The notes under the pieces were generated by a model, which was given only the letters and a program-made list of their open reading frames with translations, did no database searches and had not been told where the DNA came from. The translations under genes were made by a program, and so were the position numbers. A stretch of DNA of 64,000 bases from Palsa-504 sp963819785 (GTDB taxonomy: Bacteria > Actinomycetota > Actinomycetes > Streptosporangiales > Streptosporangiaceae). Below, one piece after another: positions 51,679-61,733 of the stretch; the stretch's first letter is position 1; each line of letters opens with the position of its first letter. The stretch spans positions 1,109,582 through 1,173,581 of the forward strand of contig CAWFXW010000026.1 of assembly GCA_963819785.1 (NCBI GenBank), read 5' to 3'.

Positions 51679-52611
51679 ATGGAGGAGCCTTGGACGATTC
51701 TGCAGCTGGCGGAACTGGCGGCCGATGCGCTGGCTGCCGGTCAGCAGGGCGGGCCGTCGTCTGACGCTGGGCCTTCGGGTGAGGGCGGGCTTTCGGCTGG
51801 AGGCGGGCCTTCGGGCGGTGCTGAGCGGTCGGGCGGTGCTGAGCGGTCGGGCGGTGCTGGGCGGCCGGGCGGGGACGGGCTGCCGGGCGGTGCTGGGCGG
51901 CCGGGCGGTGCTGGGCGGCCGGGCGGTGCTGGGCGGCCGGGCGGGGAGGGGCTGCCGGCTGGGGTGGTGCGGGCGAACGGACGGGTTCGCGATGTGCCGA
52001 ACGAGCGGCTGGTTCGCTGGTACGTCACCGTCGGCCTGGTGGATCCGCCGCTGAGCCGGCGGGGCCGGGTGGCCCAGTACGGGCGGCGGCACCTGTTGCA
52101 GCTGGTGGCGGTCAAGCGCCGTCAGGCGGAGGGGCGGTCGCTGGCCGAGATCCAGGCCGAGCTGGCGGGCGCGACCGACGACACTCTGGCGGCGGTGGCC
52201 CGCGTCCCGGGCAACCGGCCCGGAGCGGACGTCCTCCCGGCTGCGCCGACCCGGTTCTGGACTCGATCGGCCGGAGGGCGAGAGCTGGACGACGCGGACG
52301 AGGACGAGGACGGGGAGCTGGCTGGCACGGCCGCCGGCGCGAGGGGCGCGGTTGGGGAGCTGGCTGGGACGGCCGCCGGCGCGAGGGGCGCGGTTGGGGA
52401 TGGGGGGCGGGGGCGGCTGGTGCACGGGGTCAGGCTCGCGGCGGGGGTGACGCTGCTGCTGGAGGGCGCGGCGCGGGAGCCGGGGCCGGATGATGTCGAC
52501 GCAATACTGAATTCCGCGCGGGCGCTGCTGGCCGAACTGGCTGGCAGGGGGCTGCGCGAACCCGGCGCGGAGCATCCGGCCGATGCTCCGCACCAATTCC
52601 ACCTGGAGTAG
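51679..52611 (+). CDS. MerR-family regulator with Gly-rich insertion in the HTH
   Basis: 310 residues. The first recognition-domain helix is EPWTILQLAELAADALAAG (1-21). It is then interrupted by about 75 residues of low complexity (repeats of GGAGRP and GGAERS) before the rest of the winged HTH: RVRDVPNERLVRWYVTVGLV, GRVAQYGRRHLLQLVAVKRR, EGRSLAEIQAEL. Relatives usually have a short loop there. A second repeat of 14 residues (ELAGTAAGARGAVG) occurs twice at about 52313-52396. The C-terminus is a helical region. It is followed 25 bp later by the VIT-vWA gene, a pairing seen widely in actinomycetes. No cysteine metal site is visible. Confidence 0.82.
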   Translation: MEEPWTILQLAELAADALAAGQQGGPSSDAGPSGEGGLSAGGGPSGGAERSGGAERSGGAGRPGGDGLPGGAGRPGGAGRPGGAGRPGGEGLPAGVVRANGRVRDVPNERLVRWYVTVGLVDPPLSRRGRVAQYGRRHLLQLVAVKRRQAEGRSLAEIQAELAGATDDTLAAVARVPGNRPGADVLPAAPTRFWTRSAGGRELDDADEDEDGELAGTAAGARGAVGELAGTAAGARGAVGDGGRGRLVHGVRLAAGVTLLLEGAAREPGPDDVDAILNSARALLAELAGRGLREPGAEHPADAPHQFHLE

Positions 52612-52636
52612 GACAGCTCACCGAGGAGAGCCGGAC

Positions 52637-55179
52637 ATGACCACTGAGATCGCTGCGCTGGAGGGCGAGCACACCGCCGATCCGGGTGCCGGCCTGGGCG
52701 CACTCGCGACCAGCCGGGGCAACCTGCCGCTTGAAGCCGTCGACGTCCGCGCCGCCATCGCCGGCGCGGCGGCCAGCGTGGAGCTGACCCAGGGCTTCCG
52801 CAACCCGTTCGACGTCCCGCTCGAGGCGACCTACATCTTCCCGCTGCCGGACCGGGCCGCGGTCACCGCGATGCGGATGGAGTGCGCCGGGCACGTCGTG
52901 GAGGGCGTGCTGCGAGAGCGCTCCCGGGCCCGGGAGGAGTACGACCAGGCGATCGCGGAGGGACGCCGGGCGGCGATCGCCGAGGAGGACCGGCCCGACG
53001 TGTTCACCATGCGGGTCGGCAACATCGCGCCCGGCGAGCGGGTCACCGTCCGGCTGGTCCTAGCCCAGCCGCTGCCGTACGCCGACGGCGAGGTGACGTT
53101 CCGGTTCCCGCTGGTGGTCGCGCCGCGCTACATCCCGGGCCACCCGCTGCCGGGCGCGGCGGCCGGCAGCGGCGTGGCCGCCGACACCGATGCCGTCCCC
53201 GACGCGTCCCGGATCAGCCCGCCGGTGCTGCTGCCCGGTTTCCCGAACCCGGTCCGGCTCACGCTGAGCGCCGACATCGACCCGGCCGGGCTGCCGCTGA
53301 CCGGGATCCGCAGCAGCCTGCACGCCACCGCGGAGCAGGCCGGCGCCGACGGCCGCACGACCGTCCGGCTGCACCCGGGCGAGCGGCTGGACCGGGACTT
53401 CATCCTCCGGCTGGCCGTGGCGGACTCCGAGCAGATCACGACGCTCGCTGACGCTGACCCCGGACCCAGGCGCGGACCCGGAGGAGGGGACGTTCACCCT
53501 CACCCTCGTGCCGCCGGACGGCGGCAGCCGGTCCCGGGCCCGCGACGTGGTGCTGGTCCTGGACCGTTCCGGGAGCATGCACGGCTGGAAGATCGTGGCG
53601 GCCCGGCGCGCCGCGGCGCGGATCGTGGACACGCTGACCGGCGCCGACCGGTTCGCCGTGCTGTGCTTCGACAACGTGGTCGAGCGGCCGCCGGACCTGG
53701 CGGACGGGCTGGCCTCCTGCACCGACCGGAACCGGTTCCGCGCCGTGCGAGTGGCTGGCCCGGACCGACGCCAGGGGCGGCACCGAGATGCTCGCGCCGC
53801 TGGAGCAGGCGGTCGGCTTGCTGGCCGGCGATGATCCGGGGCGCGACCGCGTGCTGGTCCTGGTCACCGACGGGCAGGTCGGCAACGAGGACCAGATCCT
53901 GGAGCGGACGGGGCCGCGGCTGGCCGGGATCCGGGTGCATGTGGTGGGCATCGACCAGGCGGCCAACGCCGGGTTCTTGTCGCGGCTCGCCGCGGCCGGG
54001 CGCGGGCGCTGCGAGCTGGTGGAGTCCGAGGACCGGCTGGATGAGGCGGCCGCACGCATCCACCGCCGGATCGGCACGCCGCTGGTCACCGCGCTCGCGC
54101 TGGCCGCGGACGGCATGGCGATCGTGCCCGGGACGGTGGCGCCAGGCCTGCTGCCTGACCTGTTCCCGGGCGTGGCGGTCACGCTGAGCGGGCGCTGGCG
54201 GGGACAGCCCGGCGGATCGATCACGGTGACGGGCACGGCGGCGGACGGCACGGGATTCGAGAGCAAGGTCACCGCGGTCGCCGGCGGCAACCCGGCGAGC
54301 AGGGCCGCCTGGGCGCGCGCTCACGTGCGCGACCTGGAGGATCGCTACGCCGCCTGGGCCGGTCACGACACCGCCGGGCTGGACCGGCTGGAACAGCAGA
54401 TCACCGACGTCTCGCTGCGCTACGGCGTGCTGAGCCGGTTCACGGCGTTCGTGGCCGTCGATTCCCGGGTCGTCACCCACGGGACGGGGCCGCACCGGGT
54501 GACCCAGCCGGTCGAACTGCCGGCCGGCTGGGATATGGCGGGCATCGCCGCGCCGCCGCCCCAGATCGGGTGGTACGCGGCGGGCGGGATGCCAGCGGGC
54601 GCAGGCACGGCGGGCGCGATGCCCCGGCCCGCGATGCCAATGCAGGCCAGATCGGGGCGCGCCAGGCGGTCCCAGAAGGCGGGCGGCTGGGTAGCCACGA
54701 GCGCCGCGTACGCCGCGCCCGTCACGGCGGCGAGCGCGGCGGTTACCGGGGCGCCGCCCCGGCTGCCGCAGGCCCGGCGCCAGGCGGCCGACGAGGCTGC
54801 CGCGCTGCGGGCGGCGCAGGGCGTGCCGGATGCCGAGCGGGCCCGGCTGCTGGCCGACCTGGCGACCCGCATCGAGGCGCTGCTGGCCGGGCTTGGCGCG
54901 GCCGGCGGGGCGGTGGCCGGGGACGCGAGCGCGGACGGGCCGACCGCCACGGCGGGGGGCGCGGGCGGGCCAGCGGGCGCGGGCGGGCCAGCGGGCGCCG
55001 GCGGGGACCTGGCCGCGCTGGCGCGGCTGGCGCGCGAGTTGCACGGGTGCGACGAGCCCGGGCGGGTGGGCGGCGGCCGGCTTGATGCGCTGTGGCAGGA
55101 GGCGATCCGGGTGCTGACCGCGTTCGCCGGGGACGCGGGGCCGAGCGAGGACCGGGCGTTCTGGAAGCGGTCGCGGTAG
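52637..55179 (+). CDS. VIT and von Willebrand factor A domain protein (two frameshifts)
   Basis: About 847 codons after correction. VIT domain (residues ~30-160): VDVRAAIAGAAASVELTQGF, PLEATYIFPLPDRAAVTAM, REEYDQAIAEGRRAAIAEED, DVFTMRVGNIAPGERV. A first frame break at about 53455 leads to the vWA domain with the MIDAS motif VLVLDRSGSMHGWK; a second at about 53745 leads to GGTEMLAPLEQAVGLLAG (the Thr of the metal site) and LVLVTDGQVGNEDQ. The C-terminal ~400 residues include a conserved RYAAWAGHD...LRYGVLSRFTAFVAVD segment and a Gly/Ala-rich tail. No signal peptide, so probably cytosolic. ATG 52637 follows GAGGAG. Inter-alpha-trypsin-inhibitor-like family; role unknown. Confidence 0.88.
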
Positions 55180-55287
55180 GGCGCGGCCGGCCGACGGCCT
55201 CGGGTCAGGGGCCGCCCGGCTGGGCCGGGGAGCGATCAGAGAGGAGGCCGTCTGGCCGGGCGGCTTGAGGGCGGTCTGGGCAGCGGG

Positions 55288-55320
55288 GACCACGGACCGT
55301 TCGGAGGAAAGGGAAGGAGG
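55288..55320 (-). other. Conserved 3' motif downstream of ribF (copy 3 of 3)
   Basis: On the ribF coding strand, starting 15 bases after its TGA: a pyrimidine-rich run (CCTCCTTCCCTTTCCT), then CCGAACGGTCCGTGGTC. The 3' part equals the core after glpK and add. The plus-strand 17-mer GACCACGGACCGTTCGG here is also found inside ligC at 14551-14567. Confidence 0.45.
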
Positions 55321-55335
55321 GTGATGGGTGCGGGG

Positions 55336-56283
55336 TCAGTGGGCGGTCAGGGCCCGGGCGGCCGCGACGTCGTCGCGCATCTGGGCGACGAGGGCGTCGA
55401 CGGAATCGAATTTCTCGGTGCCGCGCAGCCGGGCGGTGAACTCGATGGCGGCGTGGGTGCCGTACAGGTCCAGGTCGTCGCGGTCGAGCGCGTAGGCCTC
55501 GACGGTGCGGTCGGTGCCGTCGAAGGTCGGGTTGGTGCCGATCGAGATCGCGGCCGGCCAGCGGGTCACCTCGGTGCCGTCCAGGTCCAGGCTGACCAGC
55601 CAGCCGGCGTAGACCCCGTCGGCGGGCGTCGCGGTGTGCGGCGGGGTCTCCAGGTTGGCGGTCGGGAAGCCCAGGGCCCGGCCGCGCATGTGGCCGCGGA
55701 CGACCACGCCCTCCACCCGGTGCGGGCGGCCGAGGGCGGCCGCGGCCCCGGCCACGTCACCGGCGGACAGCCGGCCCCGGATGTAGGTCGAGGCCATCGT
55801 GATGCCGCCGGAGGCCAGCAGCGGCACGGCCTCGGCGGTGAAGTCGTACTTATTCCCCAGCTCGGCCAGCAGCGGGACGTCGCCCGCGGCCTTGCGGCCG
55901 AACCGGAAGTCCTCCCCCACCACCACGGCGGCGGCGTGCAGGCGGTCCGACAGCACGATGCGGACGAACTCATCGGGGCTCAGCCGGGAGAACTCCACGG
56001 TGAAGGGGAGCACGAACACGGCGTCGGCGCCGAGGCCAGCCAGGAGTTCGGCCTGGCGGCGGGGGGTGGTCAGGAACGGCGGGTGCGAGCCGGGGCGGAT
56101 GACCTCGTCCGGGTGCGGATCGAAGGTGATCACGACCAGCGGCAGGTTCTGGTCCCGAGCGACCTCGCGGGCCCGGGCCACGACCCGCTGGTGGCCGAGG
56201 TGCACGCCGTCGAACACGCCGATCGTGGCCACGCACCCGGCCCAGTCGGCAGGCACGTCGTCCAAGCCGTACCAGCGGTACAC
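55336..56283 (-). CDS. ribF: Bifunctional riboflavin kinase/FMN adenylyltransferase
   Basis: A 315-residue enzyme making FMN and FAD. N-terminal adenylyltransferase: TIGVFDGVHLGHQRVVARA, ITFDPHPDEV, VVVGEDFRFG, and YIRGRLSAGDV. C-terminal kinase: VVRGHMRGRALGFPTANLET (the PTAN motif) and AISIGTNPTFDGTDRTVEAY. GTG start at 56283, with GGAACGGGGATC before it. Last gene of the rimP-to-ribF operon. No frame problem. Confidence 0.97.
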   Translation of the reverse strand: MYRWYGLDDVPADWAGCVATIGVFDGVHLGHQRVVARAREVARDQNLPLVVITFDPHPDEVIRPGSHPPFLTTPRRQAELLAGLGADAVFVLPFTVEFSRLSPDEFVRIVLSDRLHAAAVVVGEDFRFGRKAAGDVPLLAELGNKYDFTAEAVPLLASGGITMASTYIRGRLSAGDVAGAAAALGRPHRVEGVVVRGHMRGRALGFPTANLETPPHTATPADGVYAGWLVSLDLDGTEVTRWPAAISIGTNPTFDGTDRTVEAYALDRDDLDLYGTHAAIEFTARLRGTEKFDSVDALVAQMRDDVAAARALTAH

Positions 56284-56323
56284 GATCCCCGTTCCTCCTT
56301 GTATCCGCTCCGCGCAGAACAGC

Positions 56324-57206
56324 CTAGCTTCCGGCGAAGACCACCAGCGGGCGCGCCTGGCCGGTGTCCTCGCTCAGCAGGGCGACGAGGGCTCCGTCCG
56401 GGGCGAAGGCGGCCGTCGTTCCCGGGGCGCCAGTGGCGGCCAGGCGGCCGCCGTGGGCCAGGCGGCGGGCCTCGTCGGCGGACAGGTCCCGGCGGGCGAA
56501 CGCGGCCGCGGCGGCCCGGGCCAGCGGCATGACCTCGAACCGCTCGGCCAGCTGGTCCAGGGTCTGGGGCCTGGTCCAGGCCGTACCCGCCGACCCGGGT
56601 GCGGCGCAGGGCGGTCAGGTGGCCGCCGGTGCCCAGCGCGGCGCCGAGGTCGCGGGCCAGGGCCCTGATGTACGTGCCGCTTGAGCAGCGGACGGTGGCG
56701 TCGAGGTCGGTGAGGTCTACGCCGGCCGGGCGTATGTCTGTGACGCTGAACTCGTAGACCGTCACCGGGCGGGGTTTGAGCTCGGGCGCGGCCCCGGCCC
56801 TGGTCAGCTTGTAGGCGCGCTGGCCGTCGACCTTGATCGCGCTGACCGCGGGCGGGATCTGCTGGATCTCGCCGGTCAGGTCCGCGACCGCCTTTGCTAT
56901 CGCGTCCGGGGCGACGTTTTTCGCTGACGCGGCCCCGGTGAGCTGGCCCTCCGCGTCGTCGGTGCTGGTCGACTGGCCGAGCCTGATCGTGGCGTCGTAC
57001 TGCTTCTCGGTCAGGGTCAGGTAGCCGAGCAGCCGGGTGGCCTTCTCGACCCCGACCACCAGGACACCGGTCGCCATCGGGTCCAGCGTGCCCGCGTGGC
57101 CCACCCGCCTGGTCCCGGCCAGCCGCCGGATCCGCGCCACGACGTCATGGGAGGTCATGCCGCCTGGCTTGTCGACGATGACCAGGCCGTCTTTGCCGTC
57201 CGTCAT
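56324..57206 (-). CDS. truB: tRNA pseudouridine(55) synthase (frameshift near 56567)
   Basis: Makes the T-loop pseudouridine of tRNA. ATG 57206 begins MTDGKDGLVIVDKPGGMTSH; the catalytic Asp is in RVGHAGTLDPMATGVLVVGV, followed by KQYDATIRLGQSTSTDD, and CSSGTYIRALARDLG. The frame breaks at about 56567 after GGYGLDQA; one base over, it continues RTLDQLAERFEVMPLARAAA to the C-terminal PUA-like region and LVVFAGS, stop at 56324. As written, rbfA and truB share one open frame, an artefact of two indels in the rbfA tail. Confidence 0.93.
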
Positions 57207-57644
57207 TCGTCCTCGTCGTCGTCCCGTACTCGGCGGGCTTGCGGTAGGGGTCGGGGTCGCCGGCGGGACGGCGCCCTCGCGGCTGCGGGCCAGTTCGGCG
57301 TCCGCGTTGCGGGCGATCGTGACCAGCTCCTCGATCCGCTGGGCGGTGTCCGGCAGGACGTCGGCCACGAACTCCAGCGACGGGGTGTGCCGCAGGCCGA
57401 GCTGCCGGCCGACCTCGGACCGGATGACGCCGGTCGCGCTGGCCAGGGCCATGGCCGTGTCGGCGCGTTCGGCGTCGGTGCCGAGCACGGTGTAGTACAC
57501 GGTGGCCTCGCGCAGGTCGTTGGTCAGCCGGGCCTCGGTGACGGTCGCGAAGCCGAGCCGCGGGTCCTTGATCCGTCGCTCCAGCATCTCCGCGACGATC
57601 TGGCTGATCCGGTCGGCCAGCTTACGGGCGCGGGCGGCATCCAT
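57203..57644 (-). CDS. rbfA: 30S ribosome-binding factor A (3'-end indels)
   Basis: A small KH-fold factor for 16S rRNA 5'-end maturation. MDAARARKLADRISQIVAEM, RIKDPRLGFATVTEARLTND, and QLGLRHTPSLEFVADVLPD are diagnostic. The tail as written is PPATPTPTASPPSTGRRRGR and runs straight into truB. Two one-base shifts (near CCCGCCGG at ~57268 and TACGGGACGACG at ~57225) give the usual actinomycete ending PAGDPDPYRKPAEYGDDDED and a TGA overlapping the truB ATG (ATGA). So there is no real fusion. Confidence 0.92.
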
Positions 57645-57650
57645 GCTCGC

Positions 57651-57947
57651 TCACTCCTCCTCGTTGAACAACCGCTGCCGGGCCGACAGCAGCTCGATCT
57701 CCGGGTGCCGGGCCACCAGGCGTTCGCACTCGGTGAGCACGCTCATCGCGTTCGTGGCCGTCGCGGACACCACGGCCACGCCGATCTCGGCCCGCCGGTG
57801 CAGATCCAGGTGGCCGGTCTCGGCCACCGCGACCCCCGGGTAGCGCCGGCGCAACTCGGCGACGAGCGGCCGGACGACGGCACGTTTGGCTTTCAGCGAG
57901 TGCACGTCGCCCAGCAGCACGTCAAGGGTCAGCGCCGCGACAAACAA
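57651..57947 (-). CDS. DUF503 / YlxP-like protein
   Basis: 98 residues, ferredoxin-like fold. It begins FVAALTLDVLLGDVHSLKAK, has RRRYPGVAVAETGHLDLHRR, and ends in an acidic tail. This is the DUF503 gene that always stands between infB and rbfA. YlxP has been linked to ribosome assembly in Bacillus-type bacteria; its role here is by analogy. TTG start at 57947, nine bases after the infB stop. Confidence 0.92.
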   Translation of the reverse strand: MFVAALTLDVLLGDVHSLKAKRAVVRPLVAELRRRYPGVAVAETGHLDLHRRAEIGVAVVSATATNAMSVLTECERLVARHPEIELLSARQRLFNEEE

Positions 57948-57956
57948 CTGCGTCGT

Positions 57957-60900
57957 TTAGGCTCTCGGCTTCTCCCGCATCTCGAAGGTCTCGATCACTG
58001 TCCTCGATCCTGATGTCGTTGTAGCCGACGCCGATACCGCACTCGTAGCCCTCGCGGACCTCGGTCGCGTCGTCCTTGAACCGGCGCAGCGACTCCACCG
58101 TGAGGTTGTCGGAGATCACCACGCCGTCCCGGATCAGCCGCGCCTTGCTGTTGCGGTGGATCGATGCCGGTGCGGACGATGCACCCGGCGATGTTGCCGA
58201 TCCGCGGCACCCGGAAGACCTCGCGGACCTCCGCGGTGCCGAGCTGGACCTCCTCGAACTCGGGCTTGAGCATGCCCTTGAGCGCGGCCTCGACCTCCTC
58301 GATCGCCTGGTAGATGATCGAGTAGTAGCGGATGTCGACGCCCTCGCGGTCGGCCAGCTCGCCGGCCCGCTCGGCCGGCCGGACGTTGAAGCCGATGATG
58401 ACCGCGTCGGACGCGAGCGCCAGGTTCACGTCGTCCTGGGTGATCGCGCCGACGCCGCGGCGGATCACGCGCAGGCTGACCTCCTCGCCGACATCGATCT
58501 TGAGCAGCGCGTCCTCCAGGGCCTCCACCGAACCGGACACGTCGCCCTTGATGATGAGCAGCAGCTCCTCGCGCTCGCCCTTCTCGAGGTCCTTGAACAG
58601 GTCCTCGAGCGTGACCCGGCGCCGGCCCTGGGCGAACTCGGCGATGCGCTCGCGCGCCTCCCGGCGGTCGGCGATCTGCCGGGCCATCCGGTCGTCGTCG
58701 ACGACGAGGAAGTTGTCGCCCGCGCCGGGGATGGCGGTCAGGCCGAGCACCAGGACCGGACGCGACGGCGGCGCCTCGTCGACGGGCTCGTTGTTCTCGT
58801 CCAGCATCGCCCGGACGCGGCCGAACGCCTCGCCGCAGACGATCGAGTCGCCGACCTGCAGCGTGCCGCGCTGGACCAGGACGGTCGCCACCGGGCCGCG
58901 GCCCTTGTCCAGGTGTGCCTCGATGGCGACGCCCTGGGCGTCCTGATCCGGGTTGGCCCGCAGGTCGAGCTCGGCGTCGGCGGTCAGCACGACGGCCTCG
59001 AGCAGGTTGTCGATGACCGGTCCGCTGCTTGGCGGAGATGTCGACGAACTGCGTCTGGCCGCCGAACTCCTCGGCGACCAGGCCGTACTCGGTGAGCTGG
59101 GCGCGCACCCGCTGCGGGTCGGCGCCCTCCTTGTCCACCTTGTTGACCGCGACGACGATCGGCACGCCGGCCGCGTGGGCGTGGTCGATCGCCTCGGTGG
59201 TCTGCGGCTTCACGCCGTCGTCGGCCGCGACCACCAGGACGACCAGGTCGGTCGTCTCGGCACCACGGGCACGCATGGCGGTGAACGCCTCGTGACCCGG
59301 GGTGTCGATGAAGGTGATCTTGCGCTCCTGGCCGTCGACCTCGGTCGTGACCTGGTAGGCACCGATGTGCTGGGTGATGCCGCCGGCCTCGCCGGCGACC
59401 ACGTTGGCGTTGCGGATCGCGTCGAGCAGCTTGGTCTTACCGTGGTCGACGTGACCCATGACGGTGACCACCGGCGGCCGGGCCACCAGGTCGGTGTCGT
59501 CGCCCTCGTCCTCGCCGAACTCGATGTCGAACGACTCGAGCAGCTCGCGGTCCTCGTCCTCGGGCGTGACGACCTGGATCGTGTAGTCCAGCTCGGCGCC
59601 GAGCAACTGCAGGGTCTCCTCGTTGACCGACTGGGTCGCGGTGACCATCTCACCGAGGTGCAGCATCACCTCGACGAGCGACGCCGGGTTGGCGCCGATC
59701 TTCTCGGCGAAGTCGGTCAGGGAGGCGCCCGCGGCAGCCGGACCATCTGGCCGTTGCCGCGGGGGACGTGGACGCCGCCGATCGAGGGCGCCTGCATGTT
59801 GTCGAACTCTTGACGCCGCTGCTTCTTGGACTTGCGGCCACGCGACGGACGACCGCCGGGACGGCCGAAGGCGCCCTGCGTGCCACCACGGCCACGGCCG
59901 CCACCCGGACGGGGCGGCCCGCCGCCCCCGCCAGCGCGCGACCGGAGCGCCGCCACCGCCGGGCGCCGCCGCCACCGGGCCGACCGCCGCCGCCACCGGG
60001 CCGCCGCCACCACCGCCGCCGCCACCGGGCCGGGGCCTCCGCCGCCACCCGCCCCCGGGCCGCCACGGCCGCCGGGACCGCCGGGCCGCGACCACCGCCG
60101 GACGCGCTGCGGACGGGACGGCATGTTCATCGGGCTCGGACGCGGGCCGCCGGGCCGCGGACCGCGCGAACCCGCCGGGACGCGGACCGCCGGCGCGGCG
60201 CGCCGGGACCCGGGGCCGGCCGGGGCCGCCCGGACCGCGGCCGCCGGGACGCGGACCGCCGTCGCCGGGGGCCGCGGTCGCGACCGGCCGGGACGGCCCC
60301 CCGGACCGGCCGGGACGCGGACCCGGGGCCGCGCCGGGGGCGCCGAGCCCATGCCGGTGTTGGTCGAGCAGAACGGGTTGTTACCCGGACGGGGGCCGGG
60401 ACGCGGGCCACCGGGACGCGGACCCGGGGCGCCGGGCCGGGCGCCGCCGGGACGCGGGGCACCAGGACGTGTGCGGCCCTGGGCGCGGACGCCCTGGCTA
60501 CCCTGGCTACCCTGGCTCCTGGCGGGGGCGCCGGGGGCTCCCGGGCCGCCTGGCCGGGCTGGCCATGGCCCGGCGCAGCCGGACCGGCGCCGGGGGCCGG
60601 CGCGCTGCCCGGCGCGCTGGCCCGCCGCCCGGGCTGCGGAAGTCGGCCGGGGTGGCCGGGGTGCGCGGCGGCCCGGGGACGCGGGGCGCCGGTGCCTGGG
60701 GCCGGGCATCGGCCGGCCCTGGACGGGACGCGGCGACGGCGGGACGGCGGCAGCTGCGGGCCGCCGCTCGGCCGCGTGGGCACTGGTGCCGGGCGCGGCG
60801 GCACCTCGGGCGGAGCCGCGGCTCCGCGGGCCGTTGGCCGTCCCGCCGGTGCGGCGCGGGGGCCGCCGCGGTAGCGGCGCTCGGCGTCCGGGCGACCCTG

Positions 60901-61216
60901 GGCGCGGCCGGCACCGCGCCGGGCGGCCGTGGCCGCGGCCTGGCACCGCCGCCGGGCGCGCCGGGCTGCTGCCGGCGCGGCCTGGCCGTTCCGGCCTGGG
61001 CCGGAACCCGGAGACCCTGCGGACCTTGACCGCGCGGATTCTGTCCTGCGCGGGCGACCGTCGCGGAAAAGCTTCCTTGAGCCGGCGGACTACCGGCGCC
61101 TCTATCGTCGAGGACGCCGATCGGACGAACTCGCCCATTTCCTTGAGCTTGGCCATGACGACCTTGCTCTCGACACCGAACTCCTTGGCGAGTTCGTATA
61201 CCCGGACCTTTGCCAC
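57957..61216 (-). CDS. infB: Translation initiation factor IF-2 (many frameshifts)
   Basis: The GTPase that places initiator tRNA on the ribosome. N-terminus: MAKVRVYELAKEFGVESKVV (IF2_N). A long Gly/Pro/Arg/Ala-rich linker spans about 59900-61050 and changes frame repeatedly. G domain: VTVMGHVDHGKTKLLDAI (G1), GITQHIGAYQV (G2), FIDTPGHEAFTAMRARG (G3), VAVNKVDKEGADP (G4) and DISAK (G5). C-terminal domains: AELDLRANPDQDAQGVAIEA, EDLFKDLEKGEREELLLIIK, NIAGCIVRTG, then GVVISDNLTVESLRRFKDDA, and after a last shift ETFEMREKPRA and stop at 57957. Breaks seen near 58000, 58158, 59022 and 59735 besides the linker. An essential gene, so I read these as sequence errors. Confidence 0.93.
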
Positions 61217-61311
61217 TGCACTCCCTACTCGGCCGCCCCGACCGGTCCGGGCAGAGCGTCCTCGGACCGTCGCTACCTTGCGGTAATCATTGCTGCGTGC
61301 TCATCGAGCGC

Positions 61312-61640
61312 TCATAGCAATCTCGACCTGCTTCCGACTAGACGTCGCTTTAGCGTTAAGGCCTGCTGTCCAGCCTGGTGTTCCGCCGCAGTCAATGCTA
61401 TGACGGGGATGCCGCCGCAAAGATACTCAGCCATGGTTCGAGCTGAGCGGCCCCGCGGGCGGAATGCCCGGGGGAACGCCCGACGACGCTCAGCCAGCTC
61501 GAGACATGCCTGGTGGGGTGCAGGGAGGCACCCCGTCCCGGCAGTCGCCCCGCGGATCGGGGGACGACGTCCTCGACCACGACCAGGCGCAGCAGGTCGG
61601 ACTTGGCCGCGCGGTCCCGGCAGCCCACGCAGGTACGCAT
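61312..61640 (-). CDS. YlxR-like RNA-binding protein (DUF448; frameshift near 61500)
   Basis: Small RNA-binding protein of the nusA-infB operon. ATG 61640 starts MRTCVGCRDRAAKSDLLRLV with the DUF448 signature, then RLPGRGASLHPT. At about 61500 the frame moves and continues ACLELAERRRAFPRAFRP, to a stop at 61312. The second half is longer than usual and may include a further shift. Its place between nusA and infB is invariant in Gram-positive bacteria. Confidence 0.85.
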
Positions 61641-61733
61641 GCGGGCTACGGGAGGCCGCTCGGCCGCGTGGCCATGAAGTCATGAGTCTACCGCGTCCGA
61701 ACGTCCCGGACCGGCGAACCTGCGTCTGCGGGT

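Noticed and set aside
59800..61050. Long plus-strand open frames opposite infB
   Set aside because: They are antisense to the Gly/Pro/Arg linker of IF-2 and have extreme low-complexity composition.
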